DNA of 21,737 bases from an uncultured Clostridia bacterium. Lineage in GTDB: Bacteria > Bacillota > Clostridia > Oscillospirales > Acutalibacteraceae. The stretch's first letter is position 1, and the number at the start of each line of letters is the position of its first letter. Location of the stretch: assembly GCA_946410005.1 (NCBI GenBank), contig CAMJYS010000001.1:1-21737 (forward strand). The letters are read 5' to 3'. Position numbers and translations under genes: made by a program. Of the stretch, positions 7,359 to 15,508 are shown in pieces. The notes beneath the pieces are model-generated. The model saw only the letters and a list, made by a program, of their open reading frames with translations. It had not been told where the DNA came from and searched no databases.

Positions 7359-9023
7359 TTATTGTGCGCCTCGACTTACCACTATTACGACTGTTGACCC
7401 GTAATCTAATTTATCTCCGACCGAATAATCTCGATATCCCATTACAATACCTTCTTCATATTCCGCACTAAACTCCAAAGTAGAAACCGGAATCAACTTC
7501 TCTGCGGTTATCAACGATGACGCCTCAGAAAGTGTCTTACCCTTTATATCAGGTAAAGAACGTTTTTTACTGCCTTTGCTCACAGTAACAGCAATAGTAG
7601 AACCTTTATTTATTTCTTCGCCCTGAGATGGAGATTGAGAAATAATACAGCCTTCGCTTATATTATCACTGAAATCCTCAGAAAGAAGCACAAGCCTATA
7701 TTCCAAAAATTGGTCTTGCTGTAGCTTTTTATAATTTTTTTCAATTAAATTCGGAACTATTATTTTTTCACTTTTTTGCTGTTCGCTTATATCTTCAACA
7801 GCTTTATCCTGATCCGAATCATTACTTTTATTTAACTCTAAATTGCTTTCTTTTGAGGAGGTTTCTTGTGATGTCGAAACCTGAGAACCACCTCTAAGCC
7901 AAAACCAATAAACTCCAAAACATGCCAAAAGCACAATTAATGCCAAAATACATGAAATGAACCCTAATGAAACTCCGCCGGAGTTTTTAGATTTTAAATT
8001 TTTTTCGTTACGGAGCTTTTTATTGTACTCAAACTCTTCTTCGAAATCCTCTATATCTTGAATTTTTAAGAGAGGCGAATCTGCAAGCTCTACCCTGAAA
8101 GCTTCCAATGAAATTGTACGTATATTGGGGTAAACTCTTAGCGCCGAAGCAAGAGAAGACACTACATTCTCCGGCAACGACTCAAGAATATCTTTCGGCA
8201 TCATAAGCTTATCGTTTTGTTTCCTTTTCAATGCCGAAAGCGGATACTCTCCTGTAAGCACAAAAAACATTGTTGCCGCCAATCCGTAAACATCCGTGCT
8301 TTCCGTTGCATCATATTCACTCATATATTGTTCCAATGCACTGCATCCTTCATGAAGTTGACATTCTATGTTTTTACCCGATAACCTCAAGTTTTTTGTG
8401 GAAAATCCTGTTAGCTTTAACTTGTTATCATTAGTAACAAAAATATTTTGCGGACAAATACCCAAATGTCTGACTCCGGAAACCTCCATATGACTTAATG
8501 AAGATATAAACGGCAAAAATAATTTTCTCGTTTCTCCCCAATTTAAAGTTCCGCCTCTTATCCCCACAAATTCATCAAGTGTGATACCTTCTATATATTC
8601 AAAAATAACATAGACCGTACCATTTTGTTCAAAAATATCATAAACCGATATAACAGCATATAAATTTCTTATTCTTGCGACTGATTTGAAATATTTCAAA
8701 AAATCAAATTTTAAACTTTTATAAAATCTATCGCAGCCTTTTAAAGATATTACACTTATGTTATCAAAATCTCTTTTGCAAAATTTCGAAGTAAAAAACT
8801 CTTTGATATATATTTTTTTCTTCGTTGAATTATCAAAACCTATATATTCGAGACTCTCATTATCCATGTTGATTCCGTTACCCACAATATATCGTTTGGC
8901 CAAATCACTTCCGGGTGGAAGAAACATTTTCTTTCTAACTCCGCTTGTATTTTTACCACAATTAGGGCAAATTTCAATATTATCTTCAATTGATTCCATG
9001 CAGTGCATACATAAATTCACCAT
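7359..9023 (-). CDS. Zinc-ribbon / pseudokinase / TM / 2xPASTA membrane protein
   Basis: This 554-residue protein belongs to the PASTA kinase (PrkC/Stk-like) group. Order of parts: a zinc ribbon (C5, C8, C19, C22); a juxta-domain LPPGSDLAKRY as in zinc-ribbon kinases of gut Clostridia; a kinase fold (about 45-315); a transmembrane helix (about 351-376); a Ser/Asp-rich linker; and two PASTA domains outside the cell (about 421-484 and 488-552). The VAIK lysine is present (K74), but the glycine loop is poor, HRD is replaced by HLG (G188 for Asp), and DFG is replaced by GFS (G206 for Asp). N193 and the DVYGL segment remain. It should fold, may bind nucleotide or partners, but should not phosphorylate. 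PASTA domains bind muropeptides or lipid II. A GGAGG site lies 10 nt upstream of the ATG. Confidence 0.88.
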   Translation of the reverse strand: MVNLCMHCMESIEDNIEICPNCGKNTSGVRKKMFLPPGSDLAKRYIVGNGINMDNESLEYIGFDNSTKKKIYIKEFFTSKFCKRDFDNISVISLKGCDRFYKSLKFDFLKYFKSVARIRNLYAVISVYDIFEQNGTVYVIFEYIEGITLDEFVGIRGGTLNWGETRKLFLPFISSLSHMEVSGVRHLGICPQNIFVTNDNKLKLTGFSTKNLRLSGKNIECQLHEGCSALEQYMSEYDATESTDVYGLAATMFFVLTGEYPLSALKRKQNDKLMMPKDILESLPENVVSSLASALRVYPNIRTISLEAFRVELADSPLLKIQDIEDFEEEFEYNKKLRNEKNLKSKNSGGVSLGFISCILALIVLLACFGVYWFWLRGGSQVSTSQETSSKESNLELNKSNDSDQDKAVEDISEQQKSEKIIVPNLIEKNYKKLQQDQFLEYRLVLLSEDFSDNISEGCIISQSPSQGEEINKGSTIAVTVSKGSKKRSLPDIKGKTLSEASSLITAEKLIPVSTLEFSAEYEEGIVMGYRDYSVGDKLDYGSTVVIVVSRGAQ

Positions 9024-9146
9024 GATTTTAAATCCTCCGAAGTATTTCTGTTTTAAAATAAAAACTCAAAGTCTAACATTATATATTATCAATAATATTA
9101 TAAATTTTATTTTTGCTTTTTGAGTAAAATTTGTCAATATTATTCT

Positions 9147-9662
9147 TCAAAAATCTGTATTTCTATAATCATTGTAAATTATATTCGAAACGCCCAAAAG
9201 CTTTATGGTACGCTCTGTTTGAGCTCTCAAAATTTCTGTTATGTCTTCATTTGAATCTTGTACCGTCAAAACAAAGCACTTTCTCATTTTATTTCCCAAA
9301 AGATTTATTTTATGGAGAATTTTTGCATTATAATAAATCTGAAATCTGTCAAAAATCGCTTTAAGCGGTGCGGGAAATGAAAAATTGTATATCGGGAACG
9401 CAAAAATTATAACATCGCTCTCTTTTAAAAATTCATATATATCATCCATATCCCTAAAAATACATTTTAAATTTTTTTTACAAAAGTCACATCCAATACA
9501 AGGCTCTACTCTTTTCTCATAAGCGCTTACAAACTTAATTGTTGAATTTTTAAATTTATTTAAAAATTTATAAAGCATTTTCGAAGTTGAACCCTTTTTA
9601 TTTGCCGAACCAAATAAAATCAAAATTTTCTTATTCACAAAATTTTCTTCAAAGTGTGTCAT
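9147..9662 (-). CDS. Flavodoxin-fold FMN reductase with Cys motif
   Basis: This is a 171-residue flavodoxin-like (NADPH-dependent FMN reductase/iron-sulfur flavoprotein) family member. The FMN phosphate loop is FGSANKKGSTSK (17-28), a second flavin segment is FAFPIYNFSFPAPLKAIFDRF-like (about 88-108), and a compact cysteine motif C55-X2-C58-X2-C61-X5-C67 sits between them. That spacing resembles the cluster motif of archaeal iron-sulfur flavoprotein, but many cluster-free relatives keep it. The likely role is cytoplasmic electron transfer or quinone/flavin reduction; the substrate is unknown. Its ATG overlaps the rodA stop (ATGA), with GAGGAA just upstream, so it is translated with rodA. Confidence 0.85.
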   Translation of the reverse strand: MTHFEENFVNKKILILFGSANKKGSTSKMLYKFLNKFKNSTIKFVSAYEKRVEPCIGCDFCKKNLKCIFRDMDDIYEFLKESDVIIFAFPIYNFSFPAPLKAIFDRFQIYYNAKILHKINLLGNKMRKCFVLTVQDSNEDITEILRAQTERTIKLLGVSNIIYNDYRNTDF

Positions 9663-10831
9663 ATTATTTCCTCTTCAACCGTATCTGTTTTCAATTTCTT
9701 TTTGATTTGGCTTCTGTTTAAATAAACATTCTGTATTATTCCCACCGCAAAATACAGGCACGCCGCAGAGGACCCACCGGCGCTAAAAAACGGAAGCGTA
9801 ACACCCATAACCGGCAATATACTTAAACACATTCCGAGATTAAATATTGTTTGAAACATAATCAAACCCAAGAAACCGGAGCATATTAAAAATCCCTCAG
9901 TTGTATTTGACTTTAACGCTATTATACCGATTCTTAAAATTATAAAAAATAATATTAAAACTATTGATATACATCCGATAAACCCGAGCTCTTCTCCCGC
10001 AACTGAAAAAATAAAATCACTTTCTTGAATCGGAACTACTCCATTTTCTACTCTCCAACCACGAAAAAGCCCTTGCCCGAAAATTCCTCCCGAACCTATC
10101 GACAATTTGCCTTGAATTTGTTGATAACCCATATTAAGCGGGTCAGCTTCAGGATTCATTTGGCATAAAATTCTTTGTTTTTGATAGTCAGCCAGAACAA
10201 AGTTCCAAGCTATCGGGATAAACAAAACTCCTAAAACAATCGCCAAAACGAAATATCTTAATTTTATCCCGGAGGTAAATGCCATCGTAAAAGCTATACA
10301 CAAAAACATTATCGCCGCACCATCATCACCCTGAAAATGTGTTAAAACAACAGGTATTAACGCATGACCGACCAAAAACATTATGCTTTTAAAATCATCG
10401 AGTTTCATGTTCTTTTTTAAATAAGATATATGGCTTGAAAAAGTGAGTATAAATCCGATTTTTACTAATTCCGACGGCTGAAAAGTTATTCCGCCGGGTA
10501 GTTTTATCCAAGCTCTTGCATTAACTCCCATCGAGCCTTCAACTGCAACTCCTGCAAAAAATGTATATACTATCAATCCTATGCAAACTATTCCTATCCA
10601 TTTTGAATATTTCAAAATATATCTATAGTCCAACATCTGCATAAATCCTGCGGCTAAAATCCCTATCAAAACCGACAAGGCCTGTGTGGGTAAAAAATTA
10701 ATACCGCTTCTTGATACACTCCCTACAAGCAACAAACTGTATACTGCAGATGCCGATACCAGTGTCCACAAAATTTTATCACTATATTTTACACAGTTTC
10801 TCAAAGATTTGAATATAGTTTTTATAACCAT
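9659..10831 (-). CDS. rodA: SEDS peptidoglycan glycosyltransferase, RodA type
   Basis: This SEDS family membrane enzyme (RodA/FtsW/SpoVE) polymerises lipid II into glycan strands with a partner class B PBP. The 390-residue product has about ten transmembrane segments. Conserved parts are QPSELVKIGFIL (about 118-129), GYQQIQGKLSIGSGG and GQGLF, the large outer loop ending in ESDFIFSVAGEELG with the likely catalytic Asp, and LPFFSAGGSS near the end. The pattern looks most like RodA, but SpoVE or FtsW cannot be excluded by eye. The ATG at 10831 is preferred to the GTG one codon earlier because of AGG placement. It starts only 15 nt after znuB with no terminator between, which ties it to the zinc-uptake transcript. 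Confidence 0.88.
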   Translation of the reverse strand: MVIKTIFKSLRNCVKYSDKILWTLVSASAVYSLLLVGSVSRSGINFLPTQALSVLIGILAAGFMQMLDYRYILKYSKWIGIVCIGLIVYTFFAGVAVEGSMGVNARAWIKLPGGITFQPSELVKIGFILTFSSHISYLKKNMKLDDFKSIMFLVGHALIPVVLTHFQGDDGAAIMFLCIAFTMAFTSGIKLRYFVLAIVLGVLFIPIAWNFVLADYQKQRILCQMNPEADPLNMGYQQIQGKLSIGSGGIFGQGLFRGWRVENGVVPIQESDFIFSVAGEELGFIGCISIVLILFFIILRIGIIALKSNTTEGFLICSGFLGLIMFQTIFNLGMCLSILPVMGVTLPFFSAGGSSAACLYFAVGIIQNVYLNRSQIKKKLKTDTVEEEII

Positions 10832-10846
10832 CACACCTACATTTTT

Positions 10847-11692
10847 TTAATTCAAATTATAAAATCTATTTATAAAAAATGTTCCGAAAAATATTATCGA
10901 AGAAATAAGTACTATTGTTGCTCCCGCAGAAGTTCCTATATAGTAGGAAAGTACCAACCCACAAATTCCGGAAAAAAGCGAAAACAATACCGAAACAATA
11001 TGATACGCTCTCATAGATTTTACGATATTTTTTGCCGCCGCTGCCGGTAAAATTAACAACGAATTTATTATTAACATTCCTACCCATTTTATAGATACTG
11101 TTACTATTAGAGCTATAAGAACAGCGAACAAATTCTTATAAAGCTTTACGTTTATTCTTTTGCTTTTAGCCATATCTGCGCTTAAACTCGCCAGCATTAA
11201 TTTATTAAACGAAATAACCCACACAGATATTACAACTAAAAATATAGCCGCTAAAACAAAAATTTCATTTTTTGTTATAGACAAAATATCGCCGACTAGA
11301 TACCCTGAATACTTAGAAAATCCTCCGTTTGCAGATAAAATTACTATTCCGACCGCTATCCCAGCCGAAGAAAACACTCCTATTATCGTATCCGACGACG
11401 AAACATCCGATTCTATTATACTAGCTATACCTATTGCGAATAAAATTGCAAAAGCTAACATCGAAACAGCATAATTTTCTATTCCAAGCATAACCCCAAT
11501 CGCTATACCCGTTAACGCACAGTGTCCCATTGCATCCGAAAAAAATGACATTTTATTATTAACTATCATCGTTCCGACTAATCCAAAAAGCGGTGCCGCT
11601 AAAATTATAGCAATTAAAGCGTTTTTCATAAATGTATATTCTACCCATGAAAACGGCAATATATTTTCCATTACGCTATATATCATTTCCAT
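10847..11692 (-). CDS. znuB: Zinc ABC transporter permease ZnuB
   Basis: This is the membrane subunit of a metal ABC importer of the ABC-3 family (ZnuB/MntB/TroC). The 281-residue product is very hydrophobic, with about eight or nine transmembrane helices, and contains the conserved DAMGHCALTGIAIGVMLG segment (about 54-71) and the LLILPAAAA helix (about 212-220). The ATG at 11692 overlaps the znuC end by 10 nt; a second ATG two codons later would give a classic ATGA overlap and is equally possible. Metal choice (zinc over manganese) is inferred from the His-rich ZnuA. Confidence 0.93.
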   Translation of the reverse strand: MEMIYSVMENILPFSWVEYTFMKNALIAIILAAPLFGLVGTMIVNNKMSFFSDAMGHCALTGIAIGVMLGIENYAVSMLAFAILFAIGIASIIESDVSSSDTIIGVFSSAGIAVGIVILSANGGFSKYSGYLVGDILSITKNEIFVLAAIFLVVISVWVISFNKLMLASLSADMAKSKRINVKLYKNLFAVLIALIVTVSIKWVGMLIINSLLILPAAAAKNIVKSMRAYHIVSVLFSLFSGICGLVLSYYIGTSAGATIVLISSIIFFGTFFINRFYNLN

Positions 11693-12429
11693 ATTTTATC
11701 ACCGCCTGTTAAATCCATGCCGAATATTTCTTGCACTTTCTGACTTTTTGATAAATTTTCGGCTTTATCTATTTCTAAAACAGTATGATTTATTAGCGCA
11801 TAGGAATTAGCGTACTTTACAACATGTCCTAAATCGTGCGAAACAAGTATTATCGGCATATGATATTCTTCTCTCATGGATTCAATAATGCTATAAAACG
11901 TACTTGTGCCTTTTCTGTCTACCGCAGAAACCGGTTCGTCTAATATTAATATATCGGGACGAGGTTCAAGCGCAGAAGCTAACAATACTCTCTGAAGTTC
12001 TCCGCCGGAAAGTCTACCGATAGATTTATTTATATGATTTTGAGCGCCTACTCTTTCTAAAATTTCGAGCGCTTTTTTCCTTTGTTTTGATTTATGACCA
12101 AACCACACAGGAAAATTCGTAAGATTTGCGCTCAAAAAATCGAGAACTGTTATCGGAGTGTTTTTATCAAAACCTAATCTTTGCGGTACATAGCCTATTT
12201 TAGGATTTGGAATTTTAACGCCATTTGAATCAAAAAAACCTATCGTACCGCTATAATCCACTCCGCCTAATATTGCTTTTAAAAACGTAGTTTTCCCGGC
12301 GCCGTTTTTACCTATTAACGCTAATGTTTCACCATGATTCGCAGTTAAAGTAACGTTATCGAGAATTATATTTCCTCCACGCTTTACCCTAAGATTTTTA
12401 ATTTTTACGCTACAATGGCATTTACTCAT
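11683..12429 (-). CDS. znuC: Zinc ABC transporter ATPase ZnuC
   Basis: This is the ATP-hydrolysing subunit that powers ZnuB. In the 248-residue product the Walker A is GKNGAGKT (40-47), the Q-loop is VPQR near 83, the signature is LSGGELQR (140-147), Walker B is ILILDEP (160-166) and the switch histidine is in VSHDLGH. The N-terminus carries an unusual CHC pair of cysteines (C4, C6). An AAAGGA site lies about 10 nt before the ATG. It follows znuA by about 20 nt and overlaps znuB. Confidence 0.95.
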   Translation of the reverse strand: MSKCHCSVKIKNLRVKRGGNIILDNVTLTANHGETLALIGKNGAGKTTFLKAILGGVDYSGTIGFFDSNGVKIPNPKIGYVPQRLGFDKNTPITVLDFLSANLTNFPVWFGHKSKQRKKALEILERVGAQNHINKSIGRLSGGELQRVLLASALEPRPDILILDEPVSAVDRKGTSTFYSIIESMREEYHMPIILVSHDLGHVVKYANSYALINHTVLEIDKAENLSKSQKVQEIFGMDLTGGDKIWK

Positions 12430-12448
12430 TTTTTATATATCCTTTACT

Positions 12449-13393
12449 TTAATTAAGAACAGATACTAAAACTTCCATATTTTTTCTCATCGCTTGAATA
12501 TAAGCATCTTTTGATTTTTCGCCTGTTACAGCAGGGTCGAGTGTATGAACCGGAACTTTTGTTTCGCTAGACACAACGTCGGCTATTTTGCTTGAATATT
12601 GTGGTTCTACAAACAGTGCTGCAACGTTATTATTTTTTATAGTTTCTATTGTTTCGGAAATTTCTTTTGCGCTAGGTTCGGTTTCGGGTTCTTGATTTAA
12701 AACAGTTACTATATTTAAGCCAAATTCTTTTGCGAAATACGGAAATGCTTCGTGAAAAGTTACTATGTTTTTGTTTTTTACATTATCTATTTTAGAGTGC
12801 ATTTCAGATTTTAAATCAGATAACTTATTTATATATTCTTCAGCATTTTCTTTGTATTTAGCACTGTTTTTATCGTCTAAACTTATAAGCCCGTCTCTTA
12901 TATTTTCAACTTGCTTAATATAATTACTTATCGAAACCCATGTGTGCGGATTTGTACCGCAATGTTCGTGCTCATGCTCGATGTGTTCTTCCTCTTCCTC
13001 ATCTTCATGATGATGGTGGCAGTCCTCGTCTATTACATCTATGCCTTTTCCGGAATCGATAATTTTTAAATTTGGGCATTGCAACGTTACTTTTTCTAAA
13101 AACGATTCCATGCCGTTACCGTTTATAATAAAAGCGTCTGATTTTTCGATATTTTTTAAGTCATCAGGCTGTACTTTGTAGTCGTGCAAGCAACCTTTAT
13201 GGTTCTCGGACATATTTAAAACTTCTACGTCGTCTATTCCGTCGGTTAAATTCAACGCCATTATGTAAACAGGATAGCAAGATGTTACTATCTTAGTTTT
13301 TTTCGGTTCTTCTTTTCTGCAACCGCATAGAACTGAACAAATAAATATTAATAAAGTGCATAAACTTAATAACTTCCTGGATTTTAAACGCAA
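12449..13393 (-). CDS. znuA: Zinc-binding lipoprotein ZnuA
   Basis: This is the extracellular high-affinity metal-binding lipoprotein (cluster A-I) that hands zinc to ZnuB. The start is taken as TTG at 13393, because a strong GGAGGA (13401-13406) sits 7 nt before it. The in-frame ATG at 13414 lies upstream of that site and would be read poorly. From this start the product has 314 residues: a lipoprotein signal with lipobox LCG|C (C25), the ligand motif LHDY (H70), a His/Glu/Asp-rich loop (about 125-144) typical of zinc carriers, NPHTW (H150), TFHEAFPYF, and the final LDPAVTGE. The loop supports zinc and not manganese. It heads the znuA-C-B operon. Confidence 0.94.
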   Translation of the reverse strand: MRLKSRKLLSLCTLLIFICSVLCGCRKEEPKKTKIVTSCYPVYIMALNLTDGIDDVEVLNMSENHKGCLHDYKVQPDDLKNIEKSDAFIINGNGMESFLEKVTLQCPNLKIIDSGKGIDVIDEDCHHHHEDEEEEEHIEHEHEHCGTNPHTWVSISNYIKQVENIRDGLISLDDKNSAKYKENAEEYINKLSDLKSEMHSKIDNVKNKNIVTFHEAFPYFAKEFGLNIVTVLNQEPETEPSAKEISETIETIKNNNVAALFVEPQYSSKIADVVSSETKVPVHTLDPAVTGEKSKDAYIQAMRKNMEVLVSVLN

Positions 13394-13424
13394 ATGAAAC
13401 TCCTCCAAAAACATTAATCTATAA

Positions 13425-13439
13425 TGATAATTATTATAC
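13425..13439 (-). promoter_or_regulatory. Fur/Zur-family-like 7-1-7 operator with embedded -10 box
   Basis: On the minus strand GTATAATAATTATCA is close to the 7-1-7 inverted repeat of the Fur superfamily (12 of 14 positions of TGATAAT-N-ATTATCA; 13 of 15 of the PerR form). The TATAAT inside it (13438-13433) is a perfect -10 box, so binding would block the promoter. No good -35 box is visible 17 bp upstream. It lies between the comEA-like stop (13452) and znuA, where a Zur site is expected. The exact regulator cannot be read from the site. Confidence 0.55.
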
Positions 13440-13451
13440 TATATAGCTCGG

Positions 13452-13877
13452 CTATTTAACAGTTATATAGTCTTTAAATTTTTCAAAAATTTTTTCGCCT
13501 ATTCCCTTTACGTTCAGGATTTCTTCTTTGCTAGAAAATCCGCCGTGCGTTTTTCGATACTCAATTATACGCTCTGCTATCTTCGGGCCAACTCCCGTTA
13601 ATTCCGTAAGTTCGTCTTTTGATGCTGTATTTATATTTATCAAACCGGATTTATTTTTTTCATTTTCTGTATCTTCTTTTTTGTTTTCCTCGTCAGACGT
13701 ATCTTGATTTTTGACTATGTCACCGGAAATTTGTATATTTTCCGAAACAGGAGGAACGAAAAAAGCGTTGTAACCTATTAAAATAGCAAACATAATAATT
13801 GCCGTGATTATCAAAATTTTTTCGGAGTTATCTGAATCGTTTTTTTCGCTTTCTTGCAAATTAATATCTTTATTCAC
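13452..13877 (-). CDS. ComEA-like membrane-anchored helix-hairpin-helix protein
   Basis: The 141-residue product has a charged cytoplasmic N-terminus, one transmembrane helix (about 20-42), an acidic/lysine-rich linker (about 55-76) and a C-terminal helix-hairpin-helix DNA-binding domain with ININTASKDELTELTGVGP, then KAERII-like and GGFSSKEEILNVKGIG segments. This matches the ComEA family, the receptor that binds incoming DNA during natural competence. No comEC or comEB lies next to it, so an actual role in uptake is unproven. The start is GTG at 13877, with AGGAGG 6 nt before it. It follows the spoIVA terminator and precedes znuA. Confidence 0.88.
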   Translation of the reverse strand: MNKDINLQESEKNDSDNSEKILIITAIIMFAILIGYNAFFVPPVSENIQISGDIVKNQDTSDEENKKEDTENEKNKSGLININTASKDELTELTGVGPKIAERIIEYRKTHGGFSSKEEILNVKGIGEKIFEKFKDYITVK

Positions 13878-13894
13878 CTATATCCTCCTAATTT

Positions 13895-13924
13895 ATAATA
13901 ATAAAATAGTATCAAAATCGACAA
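13895..13924 (-). promoter_or_regulatory. Possible promoter of the comEA-like gene
   Basis: On the minus strand TTGTCG (13924-13919) and TATTAT (13900-13895) are 18 bp apart, between the spoIVA terminator and the GTG start. Each hexamer has mismatches, so this is only a plausible sigma-A promoter. Confidence 0.35.
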
Positions 13925-13931
13925 CTTTTGG

Positions 13932-13968
13932 CAAAAAACATCTTCACTCGAATTTTTCGAATGAAGAT
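13932..13968 (-). terminator. Rho-independent terminator after spoIVA
   Basis: A 13-bp stem (13968-13956 with 13952-13940, one G-T pair) closes a 3-nt loop and is followed on the minus strand by a run of six T. It begins about 11 nt after the spoIVA stop and clearly ends the sporulation transcript. Confidence 0.88.
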
Positions 13969-13978
13969 TTATTAATCA

Positions 13979-15457
13979 CTATAAAATTATGCAGATTAAA
14001 CCATTACAGCCTTCGTTTATTACTCTTTCAACAGTCTCTTTTATCTTACATCTAGCGTCCATCGGCATGCGATAAAGCTTATTATGCAACCCTTCGTTTA
14101 CGAGTTCGTGGAGCGATTTTCCGAAAATATTCGACTCCCAAATTTTAGACGGATTTTCTTCGAATTCTTTGAGTAGATAATTAACAAGCTCTTCGGATTG
14201 TTGCTCAGAACCTACAATCGGAGTGACTTCCGTTTGAATTTTTGTCTTTAAAAGGTGAATTGATGGTGCAGACGCTCTTAACCTTATACCATATTTTCCA
14301 TTTTGCTTTATTATCTCAGGTTCATCTAAATGCAGTTCGTTCATCGACGGCATGACTATTCCATAACCGTTTTCGTCTACTTCATCGTAAGCGTCTGCGA
14401 TTTTTTGATATTTTTCTTTTAGTTTTGCAAGATCCATCATAGATTCCATTAAATCGCATTCGTCTTTAATATCTATCCCTGTCTTTTCTCCCATTACTTT
14501 ATAAAAAAGTCCCGGATTAATTGAAAGATTTATCCTAGCACTACCTACGCCTAAATTTATCGACGATATATTACAATCCGTCAAGTATTCACAATCTTTC
14601 AAGGAATCGACAAATGATTTAACTTCGCTTATCTTTTTTATACTACTCGCACATCTTTTTATAGAATTGTATATCGAACTTCTGAGCCAATGGTCTTTCT
14701 CTAAAGAAGACACCCAACCCGGCATATCAATTTTTATTTCTTTTATAGGAAATTCAAACAAAATTTCTGCGAGTATTCTTTTTATCTCGTTTTCATTAAG
14801 AGCTGAACAATTTACAGGCACAACAGGAACGTTATATTTTTCCGAAAGTAAATTTGCAAGATTCTTACATTCTTCCGAATATGGCTCTGTACTGTTCAAT
14901 AAAACTATAAATGGTTTTTTTATCTCTTTAAGTTCATTTATAACTCTACCTTCGGCCTCTTCGTATTCACTTCTGTCTATCTCGCTTATACTACCGTCGG
15001 TGGTTATTACAAGTCCTATTGTAGAATGGTCGGTTATTACCTTTTTTGTGCCGATTTCTGCCGCCATATTAAACGGTATTTCTTCGTCAAACCAAGGCGT
15101 CATTACCATTCGTGGTTGGTCGTTTTCTATGTATCCAAGCGAACTCGGAACAATATATCCAACGCAATCAATCATTCTTGCATTAAAACTTGCCGAGCCG
15201 TCTATATCAACTTTTGCGGCATCTTCGGGAATAAATTTCGGCTCTGTTGTCATTATAGTTTTACCTGCTGCAGATTGCGGTAATTCGTCAACAGCTCGTT
15301 CTTTTTGGTTTTCGTCCAAAATATTCGGTATAACTATTGTATCCATAAATTTTTTGATGAATGTTGATTTTCCTGACCTGACAGGTCCCACAACACCTAT
15401 ATATATATCGCCATTCGTTCTTTCTGATATATCTTTGTATATATTACGTTCTTCCAA
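13979..15457 (-). CDS. spoIVA: Stage IV sporulation protein A (spore coat ATPase)
   Basis: SpoIVA is the ATP-dependent morphogenetic protein that polymerises on the forespore surface as the basement layer of the coat, made in the mother cell. The 492-residue length matches the family. Visible parts are the conserved start ERNIYKDISERTNGDIYIG, Walker A GPVRSGKST (24-32), Walker B-like MIDCVGY, the TTDGS segment, and the conserved C-terminal end NGLICIIL needed for forespore targeting. The start is TTG at 15457, supported by GGAGG 7 nt before it. It lies 51 nt after sipL and is followed by a strong terminator. Confidence 0.97.
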   Translation of the reverse strand: MEERNIYKDISERTNGDIYIGVVGPVRSGKSTFIKKFMDTIVIPNILDENQKERAVDELPQSAAGKTIMTTEPKFIPEDAAKVDIDGSASFNARMIDCVGYIVPSSLGYIENDQPRMVMTPWFDEEIPFNMAAEIGTKKVITDHSTIGLVITTDGSISEIDRSEYEEAEGRVINELKEIKKPFIVLLNSTEPYSEECKNLANLLSEKYNVPVVPVNCSALNENEIKRILAEILFEFPIKEIKIDMPGWVSSLEKDHWLRSSIYNSIKRCASSIKKISEVKSFVDSLKDCEYLTDCNISSINLGVGSARINLSINPGLFYKVMGEKTGIDIKDECDLMESMMDLAKLKEKYQKIADAYDEVDENGYGIVMPSMNELHLDEPEIIKQNGKYGIRLRASAPSIHLLKTKIQTEVTPIVGSEQQSEELVNYLLKEFEENPSKIWESNIFGKSLHELVNEGLHNKLYRMPMDARCKIKETVERVINEGCNGLICIIL

Positions 15458-15508
15458 GATTTTTCCTCCAAAATTATAAAAAATAATTTTATTTTTTAGC
15501 TGTTTAAT

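Noticed and set aside
8758..9123. 121-codon plus-strand frame over the pseudokinase start
   Set aside because: It is low-complexity and hydrophobic from reverse-complement coding, with no ribosome site and antisense to a recognisable zinc ribbon and kinase region.
9024..9146. TTGACA at 9132-9137 (minus strand) as promoter of the pseudokinase gene
   Set aside because: No acceptable -10 box lies 16-19 bp downstream; the TATAAT-like sequences nearby are at the wrong distance.
13394..13414. ATG start for znuA at 13414
   Set aside because: The strong GGAGGA site lies downstream of this ATG and is correctly spaced for the TTG at 13393.
14667..15479. 270-codon open frame on the plus strand opposite spoIVA
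   Set aside because: It is the antisense shadow of a clearly conserved gene, with no ribosome site and no recognisable protein features.
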